A stretch of 64,000 bases of DNA from an uncultured Lachnospiraceae bacterium (lineage in GTDB: Bacteria; Bacillota; Clostridia; Lachnospirales; Lachnospiraceae). The notes beneath the pieces were generated by a model. The model was not told where the DNA came from, did no database searches, and saw nothing but the letters and a program-made list of their open reading frames with translations. Location: positions 1-64,000 of the forward strand of contig CATOPL010000001.1 in the NCBI GenBank assembly GCA_951802115.1, given 5' to 3'. Positions 44,029 through 52,876 of the stretch are shown in pieces (within the stretch, counting starts at the first letter, position 1; every line of letters begins with the position of its first letter). The position numbers and the translations under genes were made by a program.

Positions 44029-45132
44029 TTACTCTGCTGCTTTTCCCATAACGTCCTTATATGTATCCGGGGTAACCACTACCGCGTCTACTGCCGTCTC
44101 CATCGCCGGCTCGTTGCCGTTTATGATATCATACAACACTTCTACAGAGCCTGCGCCCACAGAATCAGCGGAGAAATATGCAGATGCTTTCATACAGGTA
44201 CCATCTGCACCCTTGTCATTCCACTCATCCTTTGCCATGTAAGCGCCAAGACCTACCACACATGCGTCCGCATCCAGACCTGCGCTCTCCAGCGCACGTA
44301 CTGCACCGATACAGCCTTCCTCGTTTGCACCGGTCACCAGCCATTTTTTAATCTCCGGATGAGCCGTAATCACTGCGGTTGCCGCCGTATTTCCTTTGTC
44401 AGTCGTTCCGTCATAATCTGCCTTGAAGATACGCGCCGTATCAAACTCCGGGCAAGCTGCGGTAAAGTTGTCATACTCACCCTCTGCACGCGGTACACAG
44501 GAAGATACCGTATCCATGGTCATGATCAAAAGACCGCATTCTTCGTCCGTCACCAGATTATTATCTTTCGCGTAAGCTGCCAGCCAGTCTCCGTTCGCCT
44601 GACCAATCACGTATGCGTTGATGCCGACCCACGGAGCGATCTTGGTACCGTCATCCTGCTGAAGCGCATCATCTGCTGCTACGATGGGAAGATTTGCCTC
44701 CGCACACTTGTCTACCACTGCCTGAGACATGGTCTGATCCGGAATACAGGTCACAATGCCTTTTGCCTTGTTTGCGATGGCATTGTCGATAGCCTTCAGA
44801 TACTCCTCCGGACTCATTTTCGCGTCTACAAAGATAAACTCGTCACCGTTGGCTTCTACCGCTGCCTGAGCTGCTGCGCCTTCATCAATAAACCAGGTCT
44901 GATCGCCGGCTTTGTAGATGCCATACACGACCCCTTTTTCACCGGACGCCGCGGGCGCCTCCGCCTCATCTCCTGCTGCTTCCGGAGCCTCCGCCTCTGG
45001 CGCTGCATCTTCCGCTTCAGCCTCTGCTGCCGGTTCCTGCGTTGCTGCCGGAGCTTCCTCCCCCGATCCTCCACAGCCGACCAGACTCATAGTCATCGCT
45101 GCCGCCAACAATAATACTGTCATTTTTTTCAT
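44029..45132 (-). CDS. sugar ABC transporter substrate-binding lipoprotein
   Basis: The 367-residue protein has a lipoprotein signal (lipobox LVGC, Cys20), an Ala/Glu-rich linker of about 45 residues that reaches across the wall, and a periplasmic-binding-protein type I fold. Its motifs are FIFVDAKMSPEEYLKAIDNA, KGIVTCIPDQTMSQAVVDKC and GIGAV-type VTGANEEGCIGAVRALESAG. It resembles ribose/galactose/arabinose-binding proteins. A weak GC hairpin follows the stop (about 43989-44007). It is third in rbsA-rbsC-SBP order, directly downstream of corrinoid methyltransferase genes. The ligand is unknown. Confidence 0.88.
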   Translation of the reverse strand: MKKMTVLLLAAAMTMSLVGCGGSGEEAPAATQEPAAEAEAEDAAPEAEAPEAAGDEAEAPAASGEKGVVYGIYKAGDQTWFIDEGAAAQAAVEANGDEFIFVDAKMSPEEYLKAIDNAIANKAKGIVTCIPDQTMSQAVVDKCAEANLPIVAADDALQQDDGTKIAPWVGINAYVIGQANGDWLAAYAKDNNLVTDEECGLLIMTMDTVSSCVPRAEGEYDNFTAACPEFDTARIFKADYDGTTDKGNTAATAVITAHPEIKKWLVTGANEEGCIGAVRALESAGLDADACVVGLGAYMAKDEWNDKGADGTCMKASAYFSADSVGAGSVEVLYDIINGNEPAMETAVDAVVVTPDTYKDVMGKAAE

Positions 45133-45223
45133 GTTTTTTTCCTCCTTTTACATGAATTCATGTTTCTCTATTTTCAGAGGCATGCGCCCCCTCATAGACT
45201 TCTTTTTTGAATGATTCTATGTA

Positions 45224-46210
45224 TTACAGGTTTTTCATGGACGCTGCCAGCAGATCCTTTTCTCTCTTCTGCTTTCTGATGTAGTCCGTAGTCAGTGCGA
45301 ACAGAAGAAGTCCGCCCTTTGCCACATACTGCCAGAAGCTGGGCACATTGACCATGGTGAGACCTGTATTGAACGCCTGAATCAGGATGATGCCCAGGAT
45401 CGTTCCGCCCATATCGCCGACGCCTCCTACAAATGAAACGCCGCCCAGAATAACCGCTGTGATAGCGTCAAATTCCAGGTTTACGTTGGCTGCCGGCTGC
45501 CCGGAATTCATACGTGCGGCAAAGATGATGCCGCCAATGGAACAGAGAATGCCCATCATGATGTAGCTGATGGTGATGATTTTCTGCGGATTCAGACCTG
45601 CCAGTCTTGCCGCATCCTGATTGCCGCCGATGGCATAGATGCTTCTTCCGAATTTGGTTTTCGCCAGAATGATGCCAAAGATCACAATGCAGACCAGCAT
45701 GATCCACACAGCTAACGGAATATTCAGGATCCGTGCCTTCCCCAGCGTCAGAAATGTTTTGTTGCTGATAGACACTGGCTTTCCGTCGCAGATAATATAC
45801 GCAAATCCGCGGACGATAGACTGGGTCACCAGTGTGGCGATAAATGCTTCCAGATGAATCCGGTTGACCATAAATGCATTAAAGCACCCTACCAATATGC
45901 CGCAGGCGATGGTGATAAGCACTGCCGGAAAAAACGGTACTCCCTTACTGACCAGAAGCGCCGCCACCACTCCGGAAAATGCCGCCAGCGAACCGGGCGA
46001 CAGATCATTCTGCCCTGCAATGATCAGATAGGTATGTCCGATGGCTACCAGACCTACCAAAGATGCCGCAATCAGAATATTGATAACATTGGTCAGTGTA
46101 AGGAAATTTTTATTCAGCACGGCAAACAGCACAAAAACTGCCACGATCGCCGCCATCAGCACCAGCTTGTCTCCACTGATATGTATCCTGCTTTTTTTGT
46201 TTGTATTCAT
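45224..46210 (-). CDS. sugar ABC transporter permease (RbsC type)
   Basis: The 328-residue inner-membrane protein has about ten helices and belongs to the ribose-type permeases. Typical stretches are TNVINILIAASLVGLVAIG, LSPGSLAAFSGVVAALLV, GGNQDAARLAGLNPQK and GGVSFVGGVGDMGGTILG. The start overlaps the ATPase stop by 4 bases, so the two are coupled. It would form a channel dimer with the downstream binding protein and the upstream ATPase. Confidence 0.92.
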   Translation of the reverse strand: MNTNKKSRIHISGDKLVLMAAIVAVFVLFAVLNKNFLTLTNVINILIAASLVGLVAIGHTYLIIAGQNDLSPGSLAAFSGVVAALLVSKGVPFFPAVLITIACGILVGCFNAFMVNRIHLEAFIATLVTQSIVRGFAYIICDGKPVSISNKTFLTLGKARILNIPLAVWIMLVCIVIFGIILAKTKFGRSIYAIGGNQDAARLAGLNPQKIITISYIMMGILCSIGGIIFAARMNSGQPAANVNLEFDAITAVILGGVSFVGGVGDMGGTILGIILIQAFNTGLTMVNVPSFWQYVAKGGLLLFALTTDYIRKQKREKDLLAASMKNL

Positions 46211-47715
46211 GCTTCCTGTACCTCCCCAATCATACCAAGGCTTAAGAGCCTGCTCTCTGTTGCTTCCTCTCTGGATACTTCTCCCACGATCTGCCGTGAT
46301 TTCATAACAATGATCCGGTCAGACAGACCGATCACCTCAGGAAGCTCCGAAGAGATCAGAATCACGCCCAGACCTTCTTTCGCAAACCGACAGATCATCT
46401 GATAAAATTCCGACTTGGCTCCCACGTCAATTCCTTTGGTCGGTTCGTCCAGGATCAGTACCTTAGGGTTTGTGCTCAGCCACCGCGCCACAATGCATTT
46501 CTGCTGGTTGCCGCCGGAGAGTTCCACGATCTTTTTATCCGCAGACGGCGTCTTGATCTTGAAATCCCGAATCCCCGCTTCTGCCGCTCTTTCTTCTTTT
46601 TCTCTGTTTACAAAACCAAAACGGTTGGAGTTCTGATCCAGCATGGAAATGTTGATGTTGTCGCTGACGCTCAGATTCGCCAGAATCCCCTGCAGTTTCC
46701 GGTCCTCCGGCACCAGCACAATACCGTGTTCCATGGCTTCATGCGGCGACCGGTTATGGATACTTTGTCCTTCCAGAAATACTTCCCCGGTCTTCATAGG
46801 ATCCGCCCCGATGATGGCGCGCATCAGCTCTGTACGTCCTGCTCCTACCAGCCCGGAAAATCCGAGAACTTCTCCTCTGCGGAGCACAAAGGAATTCTCT
46901 TTCACATAGTCAGAAGATACATTTTTTACTTCCAGCAGCACTTCTCCGATCTCTTTCTCCCGGTCCAGGTCTTTATAGATATCCCCCAGATCCCTGCCGA
47001 CCATCATACGGATCATTTCCGCTTCCGGGACTACACCGGTTTTCACTGTATCCACATAGTGCCCGTCTTTGAAAATCGCCACTTTGTCTGTAATTCTCTG
47101 GATTTCATCCATACGATGGGATACATAGATGATGATCTTGTCTTCCGCCTTCAGCTTTTCGATAATCTTAAAAAGCATCTCAATCTCAGAATCCGACAGA
47201 GAAGCCGTCGGCTCGTCAAAACAGATCACTTTCAGGTTCTCCCTCGAATATGCCTTCATGATCTCCACCATCTGCTGCCATGCGATACTCAGGTCCTTTA
47301 CTTTCGTAGACGGTTCGATGGGAAGACCGAAATCTTTGATAATCTTTGCCGCCATCTCGTTGGCTTTGCGGGTATCAATGATTCCGAACCGGTTCACAGG
47401 CATCCTGCCAAGATAAATGTTTTCCGCCACCGACAGCTCCAGAAGGATCTGACGCTCCTGATAGATAATGGAGATTCCCTCCTCGATCGCCTGATGCGGT
47501 GACTGAAAATGCTTTTCCACTCCATCCAGCAGATACTTTCCGCTGGTGGGCTGATAATCTCCGTTCAACACTTTCAAAAGCGTGGATTTTCCTGCACCGT
47601 TTTCCCCCAGAAACGCAAGCACTTCTCCGGCATGAGCCTGAAAGGATACATCATCCAGCGCCTTTACACCTGGAAAATACTTGCATATATGCTGAAATTC
47701 CAACGTACCTGCCAT
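46207..47715 (-). CDS. sugar ABC transporter ATPase, tandem domains (RbsA type)
   Basis: The 502-residue protein has two ABC domains. The first has Walker A GENGAGKST near 39 and Walker B VICFDEPTASL. The second has a modified Walker A (GLVGAGRTE) with signature LSGGNQQKCIVARWL and VLILDEPTKGIDVG. This duplicated, asymmetric arrangement is that of ribose/galactose importers. It is the first transporter gene, 83 bases after the corrinoid-activation gene on the same strand, which suggests one transcription unit. Confidence 0.93.
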   Translation of the reverse strand: MAGTLEFQHICKYFPGVKALDDVSFQAHAGEVLAFLGENGAGKSTLLKVLNGDYQPTSGKYLLDGVEKHFQSPHQAIEEGISIIYQERQILLELSVAENIYLGRMPVNRFGIIDTRKANEMAAKIIKDFGLPIEPSTKVKDLSIAWQQMVEIMKAYSRENLKVICFDEPTASLSDSEIEMLFKIIEKLKAEDKIIIYVSHRMDEIQRITDKVAIFKDGHYVDTVKTGVVPEAEMIRMMVGRDLGDIYKDLDREKEIGEVLLEVKNVSSDYVKENSFVLRRGEVLGFSGLVGAGRTELMRAIIGADPMKTGEVFLEGQSIHNRSPHEAMEHGIVLVPEDRKLQGILANLSVSDNINISMLDQNSNRFGFVNREKEERAAEAGIRDFKIKTPSADKKIVELSGGNQQKCIVARWLSTNPKVLILDEPTKGIDVGAKSEFYQMICRFAKEGLGVILISSELPEVIGLSDRIIVMKSRQIVGEVSREEATESRLLSLGMIGEVQEA

Positions 47716-47798
47716 GTAGTCACCCTCCCTCTTTGCTTTCTTTTTCTTGTTCCATCATACAAAATATATTCTTGGTATTCATTAGGCTTTTTTGCCTT

Positions 47799-48449
47799 TT
47801 AATTTTGAAAAATTGTGGTCTTCCTTCTTTTACAGGAATAGTTCTCGCACCCACTGCACGTATGATGTGCACAAAAAGCGTCCGCATCCGCTGTCAGCCG
47901 GAAAATCACGGTGCCGGTCTTCACTGGATCAAACATATATCCGGCAGTCAGAAAAAAGCCGTTCTTCTCGCCTTCCAGCTCCTCATAAAAAAATCGCTGC
48001 AAAAACATGGCGTTTTTCTCCTGCGCATGAAAACGTCCCGCGATTCCCACGCCCCGTTCACGGCAGAAGCTGCGAAGCAATGATTCCATCTGCTTTTCCA
48101 TGGAAAAAAGCGCACAATCGGCCATAGCGTCCAGGAGCATTCCTTTTACATAATCTTCCTGAAAAAAAGCCCTAGTACTCCAGTTGCTGATTTCCCTTCC
48201 AACAGTATAAAGGCCGCACAGAATCTGCTCTCCTGGCTGCAGACTGCCGCAGACAATTCCTTTTGGCAATCTGCATTCCTTCAGATAGATTTTAGGCCGG
48301 CAGCAGGAAATCACCGGCTCCAGCAATTCTTCATATTCCTGTTCAAATACTTCATATGCCGCAGACTTTTGCGTACAGCAAAGATCCCGGAACACTTCTT
48401 CCTTTCGTATCTCGACCGCCTGTCCGGTACAACTGATAATCTCACACAT
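47799..48449 (-). CDS. corrinoid-activation protein, MetH activation-domain type
   Basis: The 216-residue product starts at ATG 48449, one base after the stop of the corrinoid-protein gene. It has the features of stand-alone vitamin-B12-dependent methionine synthase activation-domain proteins: LYTVGREISNWSTRAFFQ, GMLLDAMADCALFSMEKQM and CRERGVGIAGRF. The cysteine-rich end CAHHTCSGCENYSC could bind a metal or cluster. Members beside corrinoid methyltransferases are thought to help reactivate the oxidised cobalt. The assignment rests on motifs and on the gene context. Confidence 0.75.
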   Translation of the reverse strand: MCEIISCTGQAVEIRKEEVFRDLCCTQKSAAYEVFEQEYEELLEPVISCCRPKIYLKECRLPKGIVCGSLQPGEQILCGLYTVGREISNWSTRAFFQEDYVKGMLLDAMADCALFSMEKQMESLLRSFCRERGVGIAGRFHAQEKNAMFLQRFFYEELEGEKNGFFLTAGYMFDPVKTGTVIFRLTADADAFCAHHTCSGCENYSCKRRKTTIFQN

Positions 48450-48450
48450 A

Positions 48451-49095
48451 TCAGACAGATTTCTCAAGCACGCATGTTTTCCCGATCTCCGCTGCGGAAG
48501 CCGCATCCGGCGTATAATAGTCCGCCCCGATCTCTTTTGCAAATTCATCCGTGATGGGAGCGCCGCCAATCATCACCGTATATTTGTCCCGCAGTCCTTT
48601 TTCCTCCAGAAGATCCACCAGCTCTTTCATCGCCGGCATCGTTGTGGAAAGCAACGCCGACATACCGATAATATCCGCCCCCACTTCCTCTGCTTTTTCC
48701 AAAAACGTCTTGGCATCCACATCCACGCCCAGATCATATACTTCGAATCCGGCGCCTTTGAACATCATGGCTACAAGATTCTTCCCGATATCGTGCAGAT
48801 CCCCTTTCACGGTTCCGAGCACAATCTTTCCGACCGCTTTGTTTCCCACCTCCACCAGCTTTGGTTCCAGAACAGAAAGACCCATGCTCATAGTTCTGGC
48901 AGAAATCAGTACATCCGGCACAAAGATCTCTTCTCTTTTAAATCGTCCGCCTATGACGGACATTCCCTCCAGCAGTCCCTCGTTCAGGATCGCCTTTGGA
49001 TCCTCGCCCCCGTCCAGCGCCTGCTGCACCAGCGCTTTGATCTGTTTAACCTTCCCTTTTTGCAGACACTCTGAAATTTCCTGTAAAATCGTCAT
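48451..49095 (-). CDS. cobalamin-binding corrinoid methyltransferase protein (MtaC/MttC type)
   Basis: The 214-residue methyl carrier has an N-terminal helical cap (residues 1-85: VKQIKALVQQALDGGEDPKAI ... LIPDVLI-type VPDVLISARTM) and a B12-binding Rossmann domain. The base-off cobalt-ligating motif is GTVKGDLHDIGKNLVAMM (Asp-x-His-x-x-Gly), with GMSALLSTTM and VMIGGAPITDEFAKEIGAD. It accepts a methyl group from a substrate methyltransferase and passes it on. It lies downstream of two UroD-type methyltransferase genes that are the probable partners. Confidence 0.92.
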   Translation of the reverse strand: MTILQEISECLQKGKVKQIKALVQQALDGGEDPKAILNEGLLEGMSVIGGRFKREEIFVPDVLISARTMSMGLSVLEPKLVEVGNKAVGKIVLGTVKGDLHDIGKNLVAMMFKGAGFEVYDLGVDVDAKTFLEKAEEVGADIIGMSALLSTTMPAMKELVDLLEEKGLRDKYTVMIGGAPITDEFAKEIGADYYTPDAASAAEIGKTCVLEKSV

Positions 49096-49111
49096 TTTTT
49101 TCTCCTATTTA

Positions 49112-49238
49112 AGTTCCGCAATCGCCCTTCGTATGCCTCTGTATCTGGAAGCATGTTTGATCGACTCCTCTCTCCAACATCCTTCCGGGCATTCTCTGGG
49201 CTCTTGCTGTTTTTTAGTTCCGCAATCGCCCTTCGTAT
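49112..49238. repeat. 104-base unit flanked by 23-base direct repeats
   Basis: The 23 bases starting AGTTCCGCAATCGCCC at 49112-49134 recur exactly at 49216-49238. They lie in the 155-base gap between the methyltransferase and corrinoid genes. On the minus strand two frames through the unit stay open, giving GIRRAIAEL at one repeat and EAYEGRLRN at the other. It looks like a small repeat unit or tandem duplication. Confidence 0.7.
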
Positions 49239-49250
49239 ACCGTATTAATT

Positions 49251-50252
49251 TTATTTATGGTCTTCAGCCGCTCTGAAAAATGCCTCCAGATTTTCCATCG
49301 GAGTCTGCGGCGGAATATCGCAGCCGCTGGACAATACAAAATTCGGATATGCACCACATCGTTCCAGAAGCGCTTTTGTTGCCTCAAACACGTTTTGAGG
49401 ATTTCCTTTTCGCAGCACTCCCACAGGGTCAATATTTCCAAAGATCAGCCGGTCGGAAGGAAACCGTTTGAGCATCTCCTCCAGGTCGACAGCGTTTCCA
49501 AAGCTGTATGCCCGTACATTCATATCCGCCAGTTCTCTGTGAAGCGGAAGGACTGTTCCGCAGTTGTGATATATGAAAAGGCAGCTTTCATCCTCCACCG
49601 CTGCCCGGACCTGCTCCACATACGGACTGGAAAATTGCGTCATCAGGTCCGGGGACAAAAGCCCCGCCGCCGGTTCCGCCATGACGATTCCATCGGCGCC
49701 GGCTTCTTTTAAAGCCTTTGCATATGCCGTCAAAAATACAGTCGCCTTCTCCAGAACCGTGTTTACCATCTCCGGATCCGTGCGGCACAAAATCATGATC
49801 TCCGTCATATCCAGAAGCCGCCCCGCCAGCGAATAGGGTCCGATGATCCCCGCAAAAACCGGACGGTCCGTGATCCTTTCACAGGCCTTTCGAATTCCCC
49901 TGATGCATTCTCCGGTTCTTCCCGCGCCCACCTCTGGAATCAGGAGCGCTTCCGCCTCTTCCTCCCCCCGGATCATGGCGCCATACATGGTGGGAATCTC
50001 ATCCGGACTGTAGATCACATCTGCCCCGAATGCCTCCGCCTCCACCGACAGATCCATCAGACTGAAAGCCGCTCCTGCGTCGAATTTTTCTGCAATCGCT
50101 TTCATACAGGCTGCCTGCAGTTCTCCGTTCTTCACCAGTTCTTCTACATTTTTCCCGATCAGCTGCGTACCCGGAAAGGACAGGATCGGAAGTGGTTTTT
50201 TCATACCCCGCTCAAGCTGATCCCCCAGCCATTTATTCATGTTGTATCGCAT
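49251..50252 (-). CDS. UroD-family corrinoid methyltransferase 1 (MtaA-like)
   Basis: The 333-residue TIM-barrel protein is of the uroporphyrinogen-decarboxylase superfamily. The zinc-ligand pattern of MtaA/MtbA-type methyltransferases is complete: IYHNCGTVLPLH near 230 (His-x-Cys) and SSGCDIPPQTPMENL near 315 (second Cys). Other marks are MDLSVEAEAFGADV and GNIDPVGVLRKGNP. It would move a methyl group between the corrinoid protein and a thiol or other acceptor, or take it from a substrate. True haem-pathway UroD is unlikely because of the Zn motif and the neighbours. Confidence 0.85.
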   Translation of the reverse strand: MRYNMNKWLGDQLERGMKKPLPILSFPGTQLIGKNVEELVKNGELQAACMKAIAEKFDAGAAFSLMDLSVEAEAFGADVIYSPDEIPTMYGAMIRGEEEAEALLIPEVGAGRTGECIRGIRKACERITDRPVFAGIIGPYSLAGRLLDMTEIMILCRTDPEMVNTVLEKATVFLTAYAKALKEAGADGIVMAEPAAGLLSPDLMTQFSSPYVEQVRAAVEDESCLFIYHNCGTVLPLHRELADMNVRAYSFGNAVDLEEMLKRFPSDRLIFGNIDPVGVLRKGNPQNVFEATKALLERCGAYPNFVLSSGCDIPPQTPMENLEAFFRAAEDHK

Positions 50253-50270
50253 CTGCCTTGTCCCTCCCGT

Positions 50271-51350
50271 CTACTTTTTACAGCCTGTTTTCCCCGCATA
50301 AGTCCTGCATGCCTCCACATAAGCCAGAATGTTTTCAAAAGGCACCTCCGGCTCCACCATATGAGTCGGTGCAACGAACAGTCCTCCCTGCTCTCCGGCA
50401 ATGTCCAGATTTCTCCACACAGCCTCCTTCACCTCCTGCGGCGTACCTTTTGGCATAACTGTCTGCGTGCCGATTGTTCCGTGAAAGGAAATCCGGTCCC
50501 CGTATTTTTTGTATATCCTTTCAAAATCCATACACTCGCTCTGAATCGGATTCAGCACGTCGATCCCTGCTTCGATCAGATGGGGGATCAAAGGCTCCAC
50601 AAATCCACAGGAATGATAGAAGATCAGAAGCTGCGGATTTACTTTTTTCACCTCGTCAATGATCTTCTTCAGACGCGGTTTGATCCAGGTACAGTACAGT
50701 TCTTCACTCATCATGATCGTACGCTGCATGCCGATGTCATCTCCCAGAAACAGCACATCTACTCCCGCTCTCGCATAGGACAGCGCGCGGATCATTGACA
50801 GCTCCGTCACTTTATCCAGAAGAAATTCCGCCATTCCATCTTCCGTTACCATATCACAGAACAGATTTTCCATACTCCGCATATACCATGCACATTCCCA
50901 GATGGTCATCTGCATGTCTCCCAGCGCAATCAGATCCTGTTCTTTGATATTCTCCACCTGCTTTGCCTGATGAGAGTCATCCGCCGATGCATAATCCGGA
51001 AACGGATAATCTTTCATCTCCTCCACAGTCATCATATGTTCCATCGGGTGACGCATATAGGTCATATGCATGCTGTTGGGAGATTTCTCATGCCCTACGC
51101 CCCACAGATCGATATCCGCACCATCAGCCAGCGGCTTCTGATAATACTTCCGGTACTTTTCCACATCATGGTCTTTCAGACGCAGATCCTCCACCCGTCG
51201 CCAGGGCATTCCAAAATACGCTTCGTAATCCTCCGCTCCTAGCTGTTCTCTGCACACTTTTTGCTGATGTGGACACAGTACAAATTCCACCGGGACATGC
51301 TCGTATCCCTTTCTTCTCATCATGGATATAAAATTCTCTCTGTTTGTCAT
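50271..51350 (-). CDS. UroD-family methyltransferase 2
   Basis: This is a 359-residue member of the same superfamily, 18 bases upstream of methyltransferase 1. It keeps IFYHSCGFVEPLIPHLIEAG (His-x-Cys). At the second cysteine position it has FVAPTHMVEPEVPFENIL, so the third zinc ligand is lost or replaced by His. The two proteins are therefore not duplicates with the same role; this one is the better candidate for substrate demethylation, by inference. ATG 51350 has GGAGA 7 bases upstream. Confidence 0.82.
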   Translation of the reverse strand: MTNRENFISMMRRKGYEHVPVEFVLCPHQQKVCREQLGAEDYEAYFGMPWRRVEDLRLKDHDVEKYRKYYQKPLADGADIDLWGVGHEKSPNSMHMTYMRHPMEHMMTVEEMKDYPFPDYASADDSHQAKQVENIKEQDLIALGDMQMTIWECAWYMRSMENLFCDMVTEDGMAEFLLDKVTELSMIRALSYARAGVDVLFLGDDIGMQRTIMMSEELYCTWIKPRLKKIIDEVKKVNPQLLIFYHSCGFVEPLIPHLIEAGIDVLNPIQSECMDFERIYKKYGDRISFHGTIGTQTVMPKGTPQEVKEAVWRNLDIAGEQGGLFVAPTHMVEPEVPFENILAYVEACRTYAGKTGCKK

Positions 51351-51381
51351 AGCCGTTCTCCTTATGAAGATTCCATATTTT

Positions 51382-52254
51382 CTAAAGTTCCTCTTCGATC
51401 ACACACCGCTCCGCCGCCTGTACGCCTCTCCAGGAATTCCGGTATTCCAGAGGCGTCTGTCCGGTATACTGCTGAAATACCCGATTAAAATACTGAGAGC
51501 TGTTAAAACCGGTGAGCGATGCGATCTCTGTTACCGTCTTTGCGGACAGCCACAGCATTTCCTTTGCCTTTTCCACTCTGAGAGAAGTCATATACTGACT
51601 GCAGCTGATCCCTGTCTCCTCTTTAAAACATTTACGAATATATCTGGAGCTGATGCCGAACCGTTTTGCCAGTTCTTCCACTCGGATATCGTCATCGTAG
51701 TTCTTATTGATGTAGTCAATAATCTCCTCTACCTTACTGTTTTTCCGGACATTATCCTTTTTTTCCATTCGGAAAGACAGATCAATCAAAAGCCGGAAAA
51801 ACATCAGCTTCATCTGCAGATCTCCATGAGGAATTGTCTGTTCTAGGCGGTGAAGTCTGCTGATGCACTCGATCAGTTCCCCCACCATATCACAGTCCGA
51901 AAGCTTATAAAACTGCCTCTCTCTGAAAAAGGCAAGTACATGTTTCAGATATTCCGGAACAATAATGGAAAATTCCAGCTGGGCAATCTGGCAGCATTCT
52001 TTTTTGTCCACAAAAAACCAGTGCGGAACTCCTTTATACAGGATAATACAGTCGCCTTCCCGCAGCGGTACAAACCTTTCGCCGCTGCCTATGATACAGT
52101 GTCCGGACTTGATATATATGATCTCAACTTCCCTGTGATTATGCCGTTCAAAACGGTAGCTGGCGGAAAAACGGAATACCCCTGCGTTCCTCAGTTCCAG
52201 TTTCATGGCATCCTCCAAAAGCGTCTGCGCAATCGCCTGATCCAGTTGGTTCAT
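51382..52254 (-). CDS. AraC-family regulator with cupin domain
   Basis: The 290-residue protein starts at ATG 52254, shortly after GGAGGAG. It has a cupin sensor (VEIIYIKSGHCIIGSG, PLREGDCIILYKGVPHWFF) and a C-terminal HTH pair (IDYINKNYDDDIRVEELAKRF ... FKEETGISCSQYMTSLRVEKA ... GFNSSQYFNRVFQQYTGQTP). It is the first gene of the minus-strand methyltransferase/transporter cluster, 31 bases from the next gene, and probably controls it in response to the transported compound. Confidence 0.88.
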   Translation of the reverse strand: MNQLDQAIAQTLLEDAMKLELRNAGVFRFSASYRFERHNHREVEIIYIKSGHCIIGSGERFVPLREGDCIILYKGVPHWFFVDKKECCQIAQLEFSIIVPEYLKHVLAFFRERQFYKLSDCDMVGELIECISRLHRLEQTIPHGDLQMKLMFFRLLIDLSFRMEKKDNVRKNSKVEEIIDYINKNYDDDIRVEELAKRFGISSRYIRKCFKEETGISCSQYMTSLRVEKAKEMLWLSAKTVTEIASLTGFNSSQYFNRVFQQYTGQTPLEYRNSWRGVQAAERCVIEEEL

Positions 52255-52571
52255 TCCTCTCCTCCTTTTCGTCCATCTTAGCAATTATGACATCTCTTTT
52301 CTTGCATTTAATGGCATTATGTCCTGTTTTTTGTGTACTTTTCGGAACTCTTTTATATATTTTATCCTGCAGAATATTTGAAAGATTCCTGTTTTGTGTC
52401 CTCTTCCCTTTCAGGCCTATTTCCTGTATACTGGAGATTAACATCAACGCTTTCCGCCACCGGACAGACATGCGCGGACATCCGCCCGGCCTGTTGTCTC
52501 TGCACTGTCCGGTGTAAGAACTAGGCGATTGCAATTTGTCTATTTCAAGCCGGAGGAAATGAGATACTGCC

Positions 52572-52847
52572 ATGCCTGAAAAAGATGACTGGAGATTATC
52601 TGTGAATGACGGAAAATCTTTGAAAAAAGCCTACTTAAATCCAACCGACGGTGAAGAAATCTACAGACACGCATCACAGTTGAAAAGATGTGCGTTTTGC
52701 CTGGAGCCGGTACAGAATAACCAGCATCAGTGGTGGTATATCCCAATTGATTTATCATGCAGTATCTGTGAAAACTGTTTCAATGACTTTAAGGAAATGT
52801 TTGAATGGAAAAAACTCGATGGTTGGGATATTGATTGGAACGTTTAA
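52572..52847 (+). CDS. small zinc-type cysteine protein
   Basis: This is a 91-residue soluble protein. CAFCLEPV and CSICENCFNDF supply four or five cysteines in a treble-clef-like spacing. Tryptophans are frequent (HQWWYIP, WKKLDGWDIDW). The GGAGG upstream is 15 bases from the ATG, rather far, so expression may be weak or the start uncertain. The family is not recognised. It lies 29 bases before galM on the same strand and may be co-transcribed. Confidence 0.6.
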   Translation: MPEKDDWRLSVNDGKSLKKAYLNPTDGEEIYRHASQLKRCAFCLEPVQNNQHQWWYIPIDLSCSICENCFNDFKEMFEWKKLDGWDIDWNV

Positions 52848-52876
52848 AAAACACTTTTTAAAAAGGGAGTAAAAAT

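Noticed and set aside
49214..49441. Minus-strand 75-codon frame overlapping the end of methyltransferase 1
   Set aside because: It is in another frame of a well-matched gene; only its tail in the repeat unit is of interest and that is reported as a repeat.
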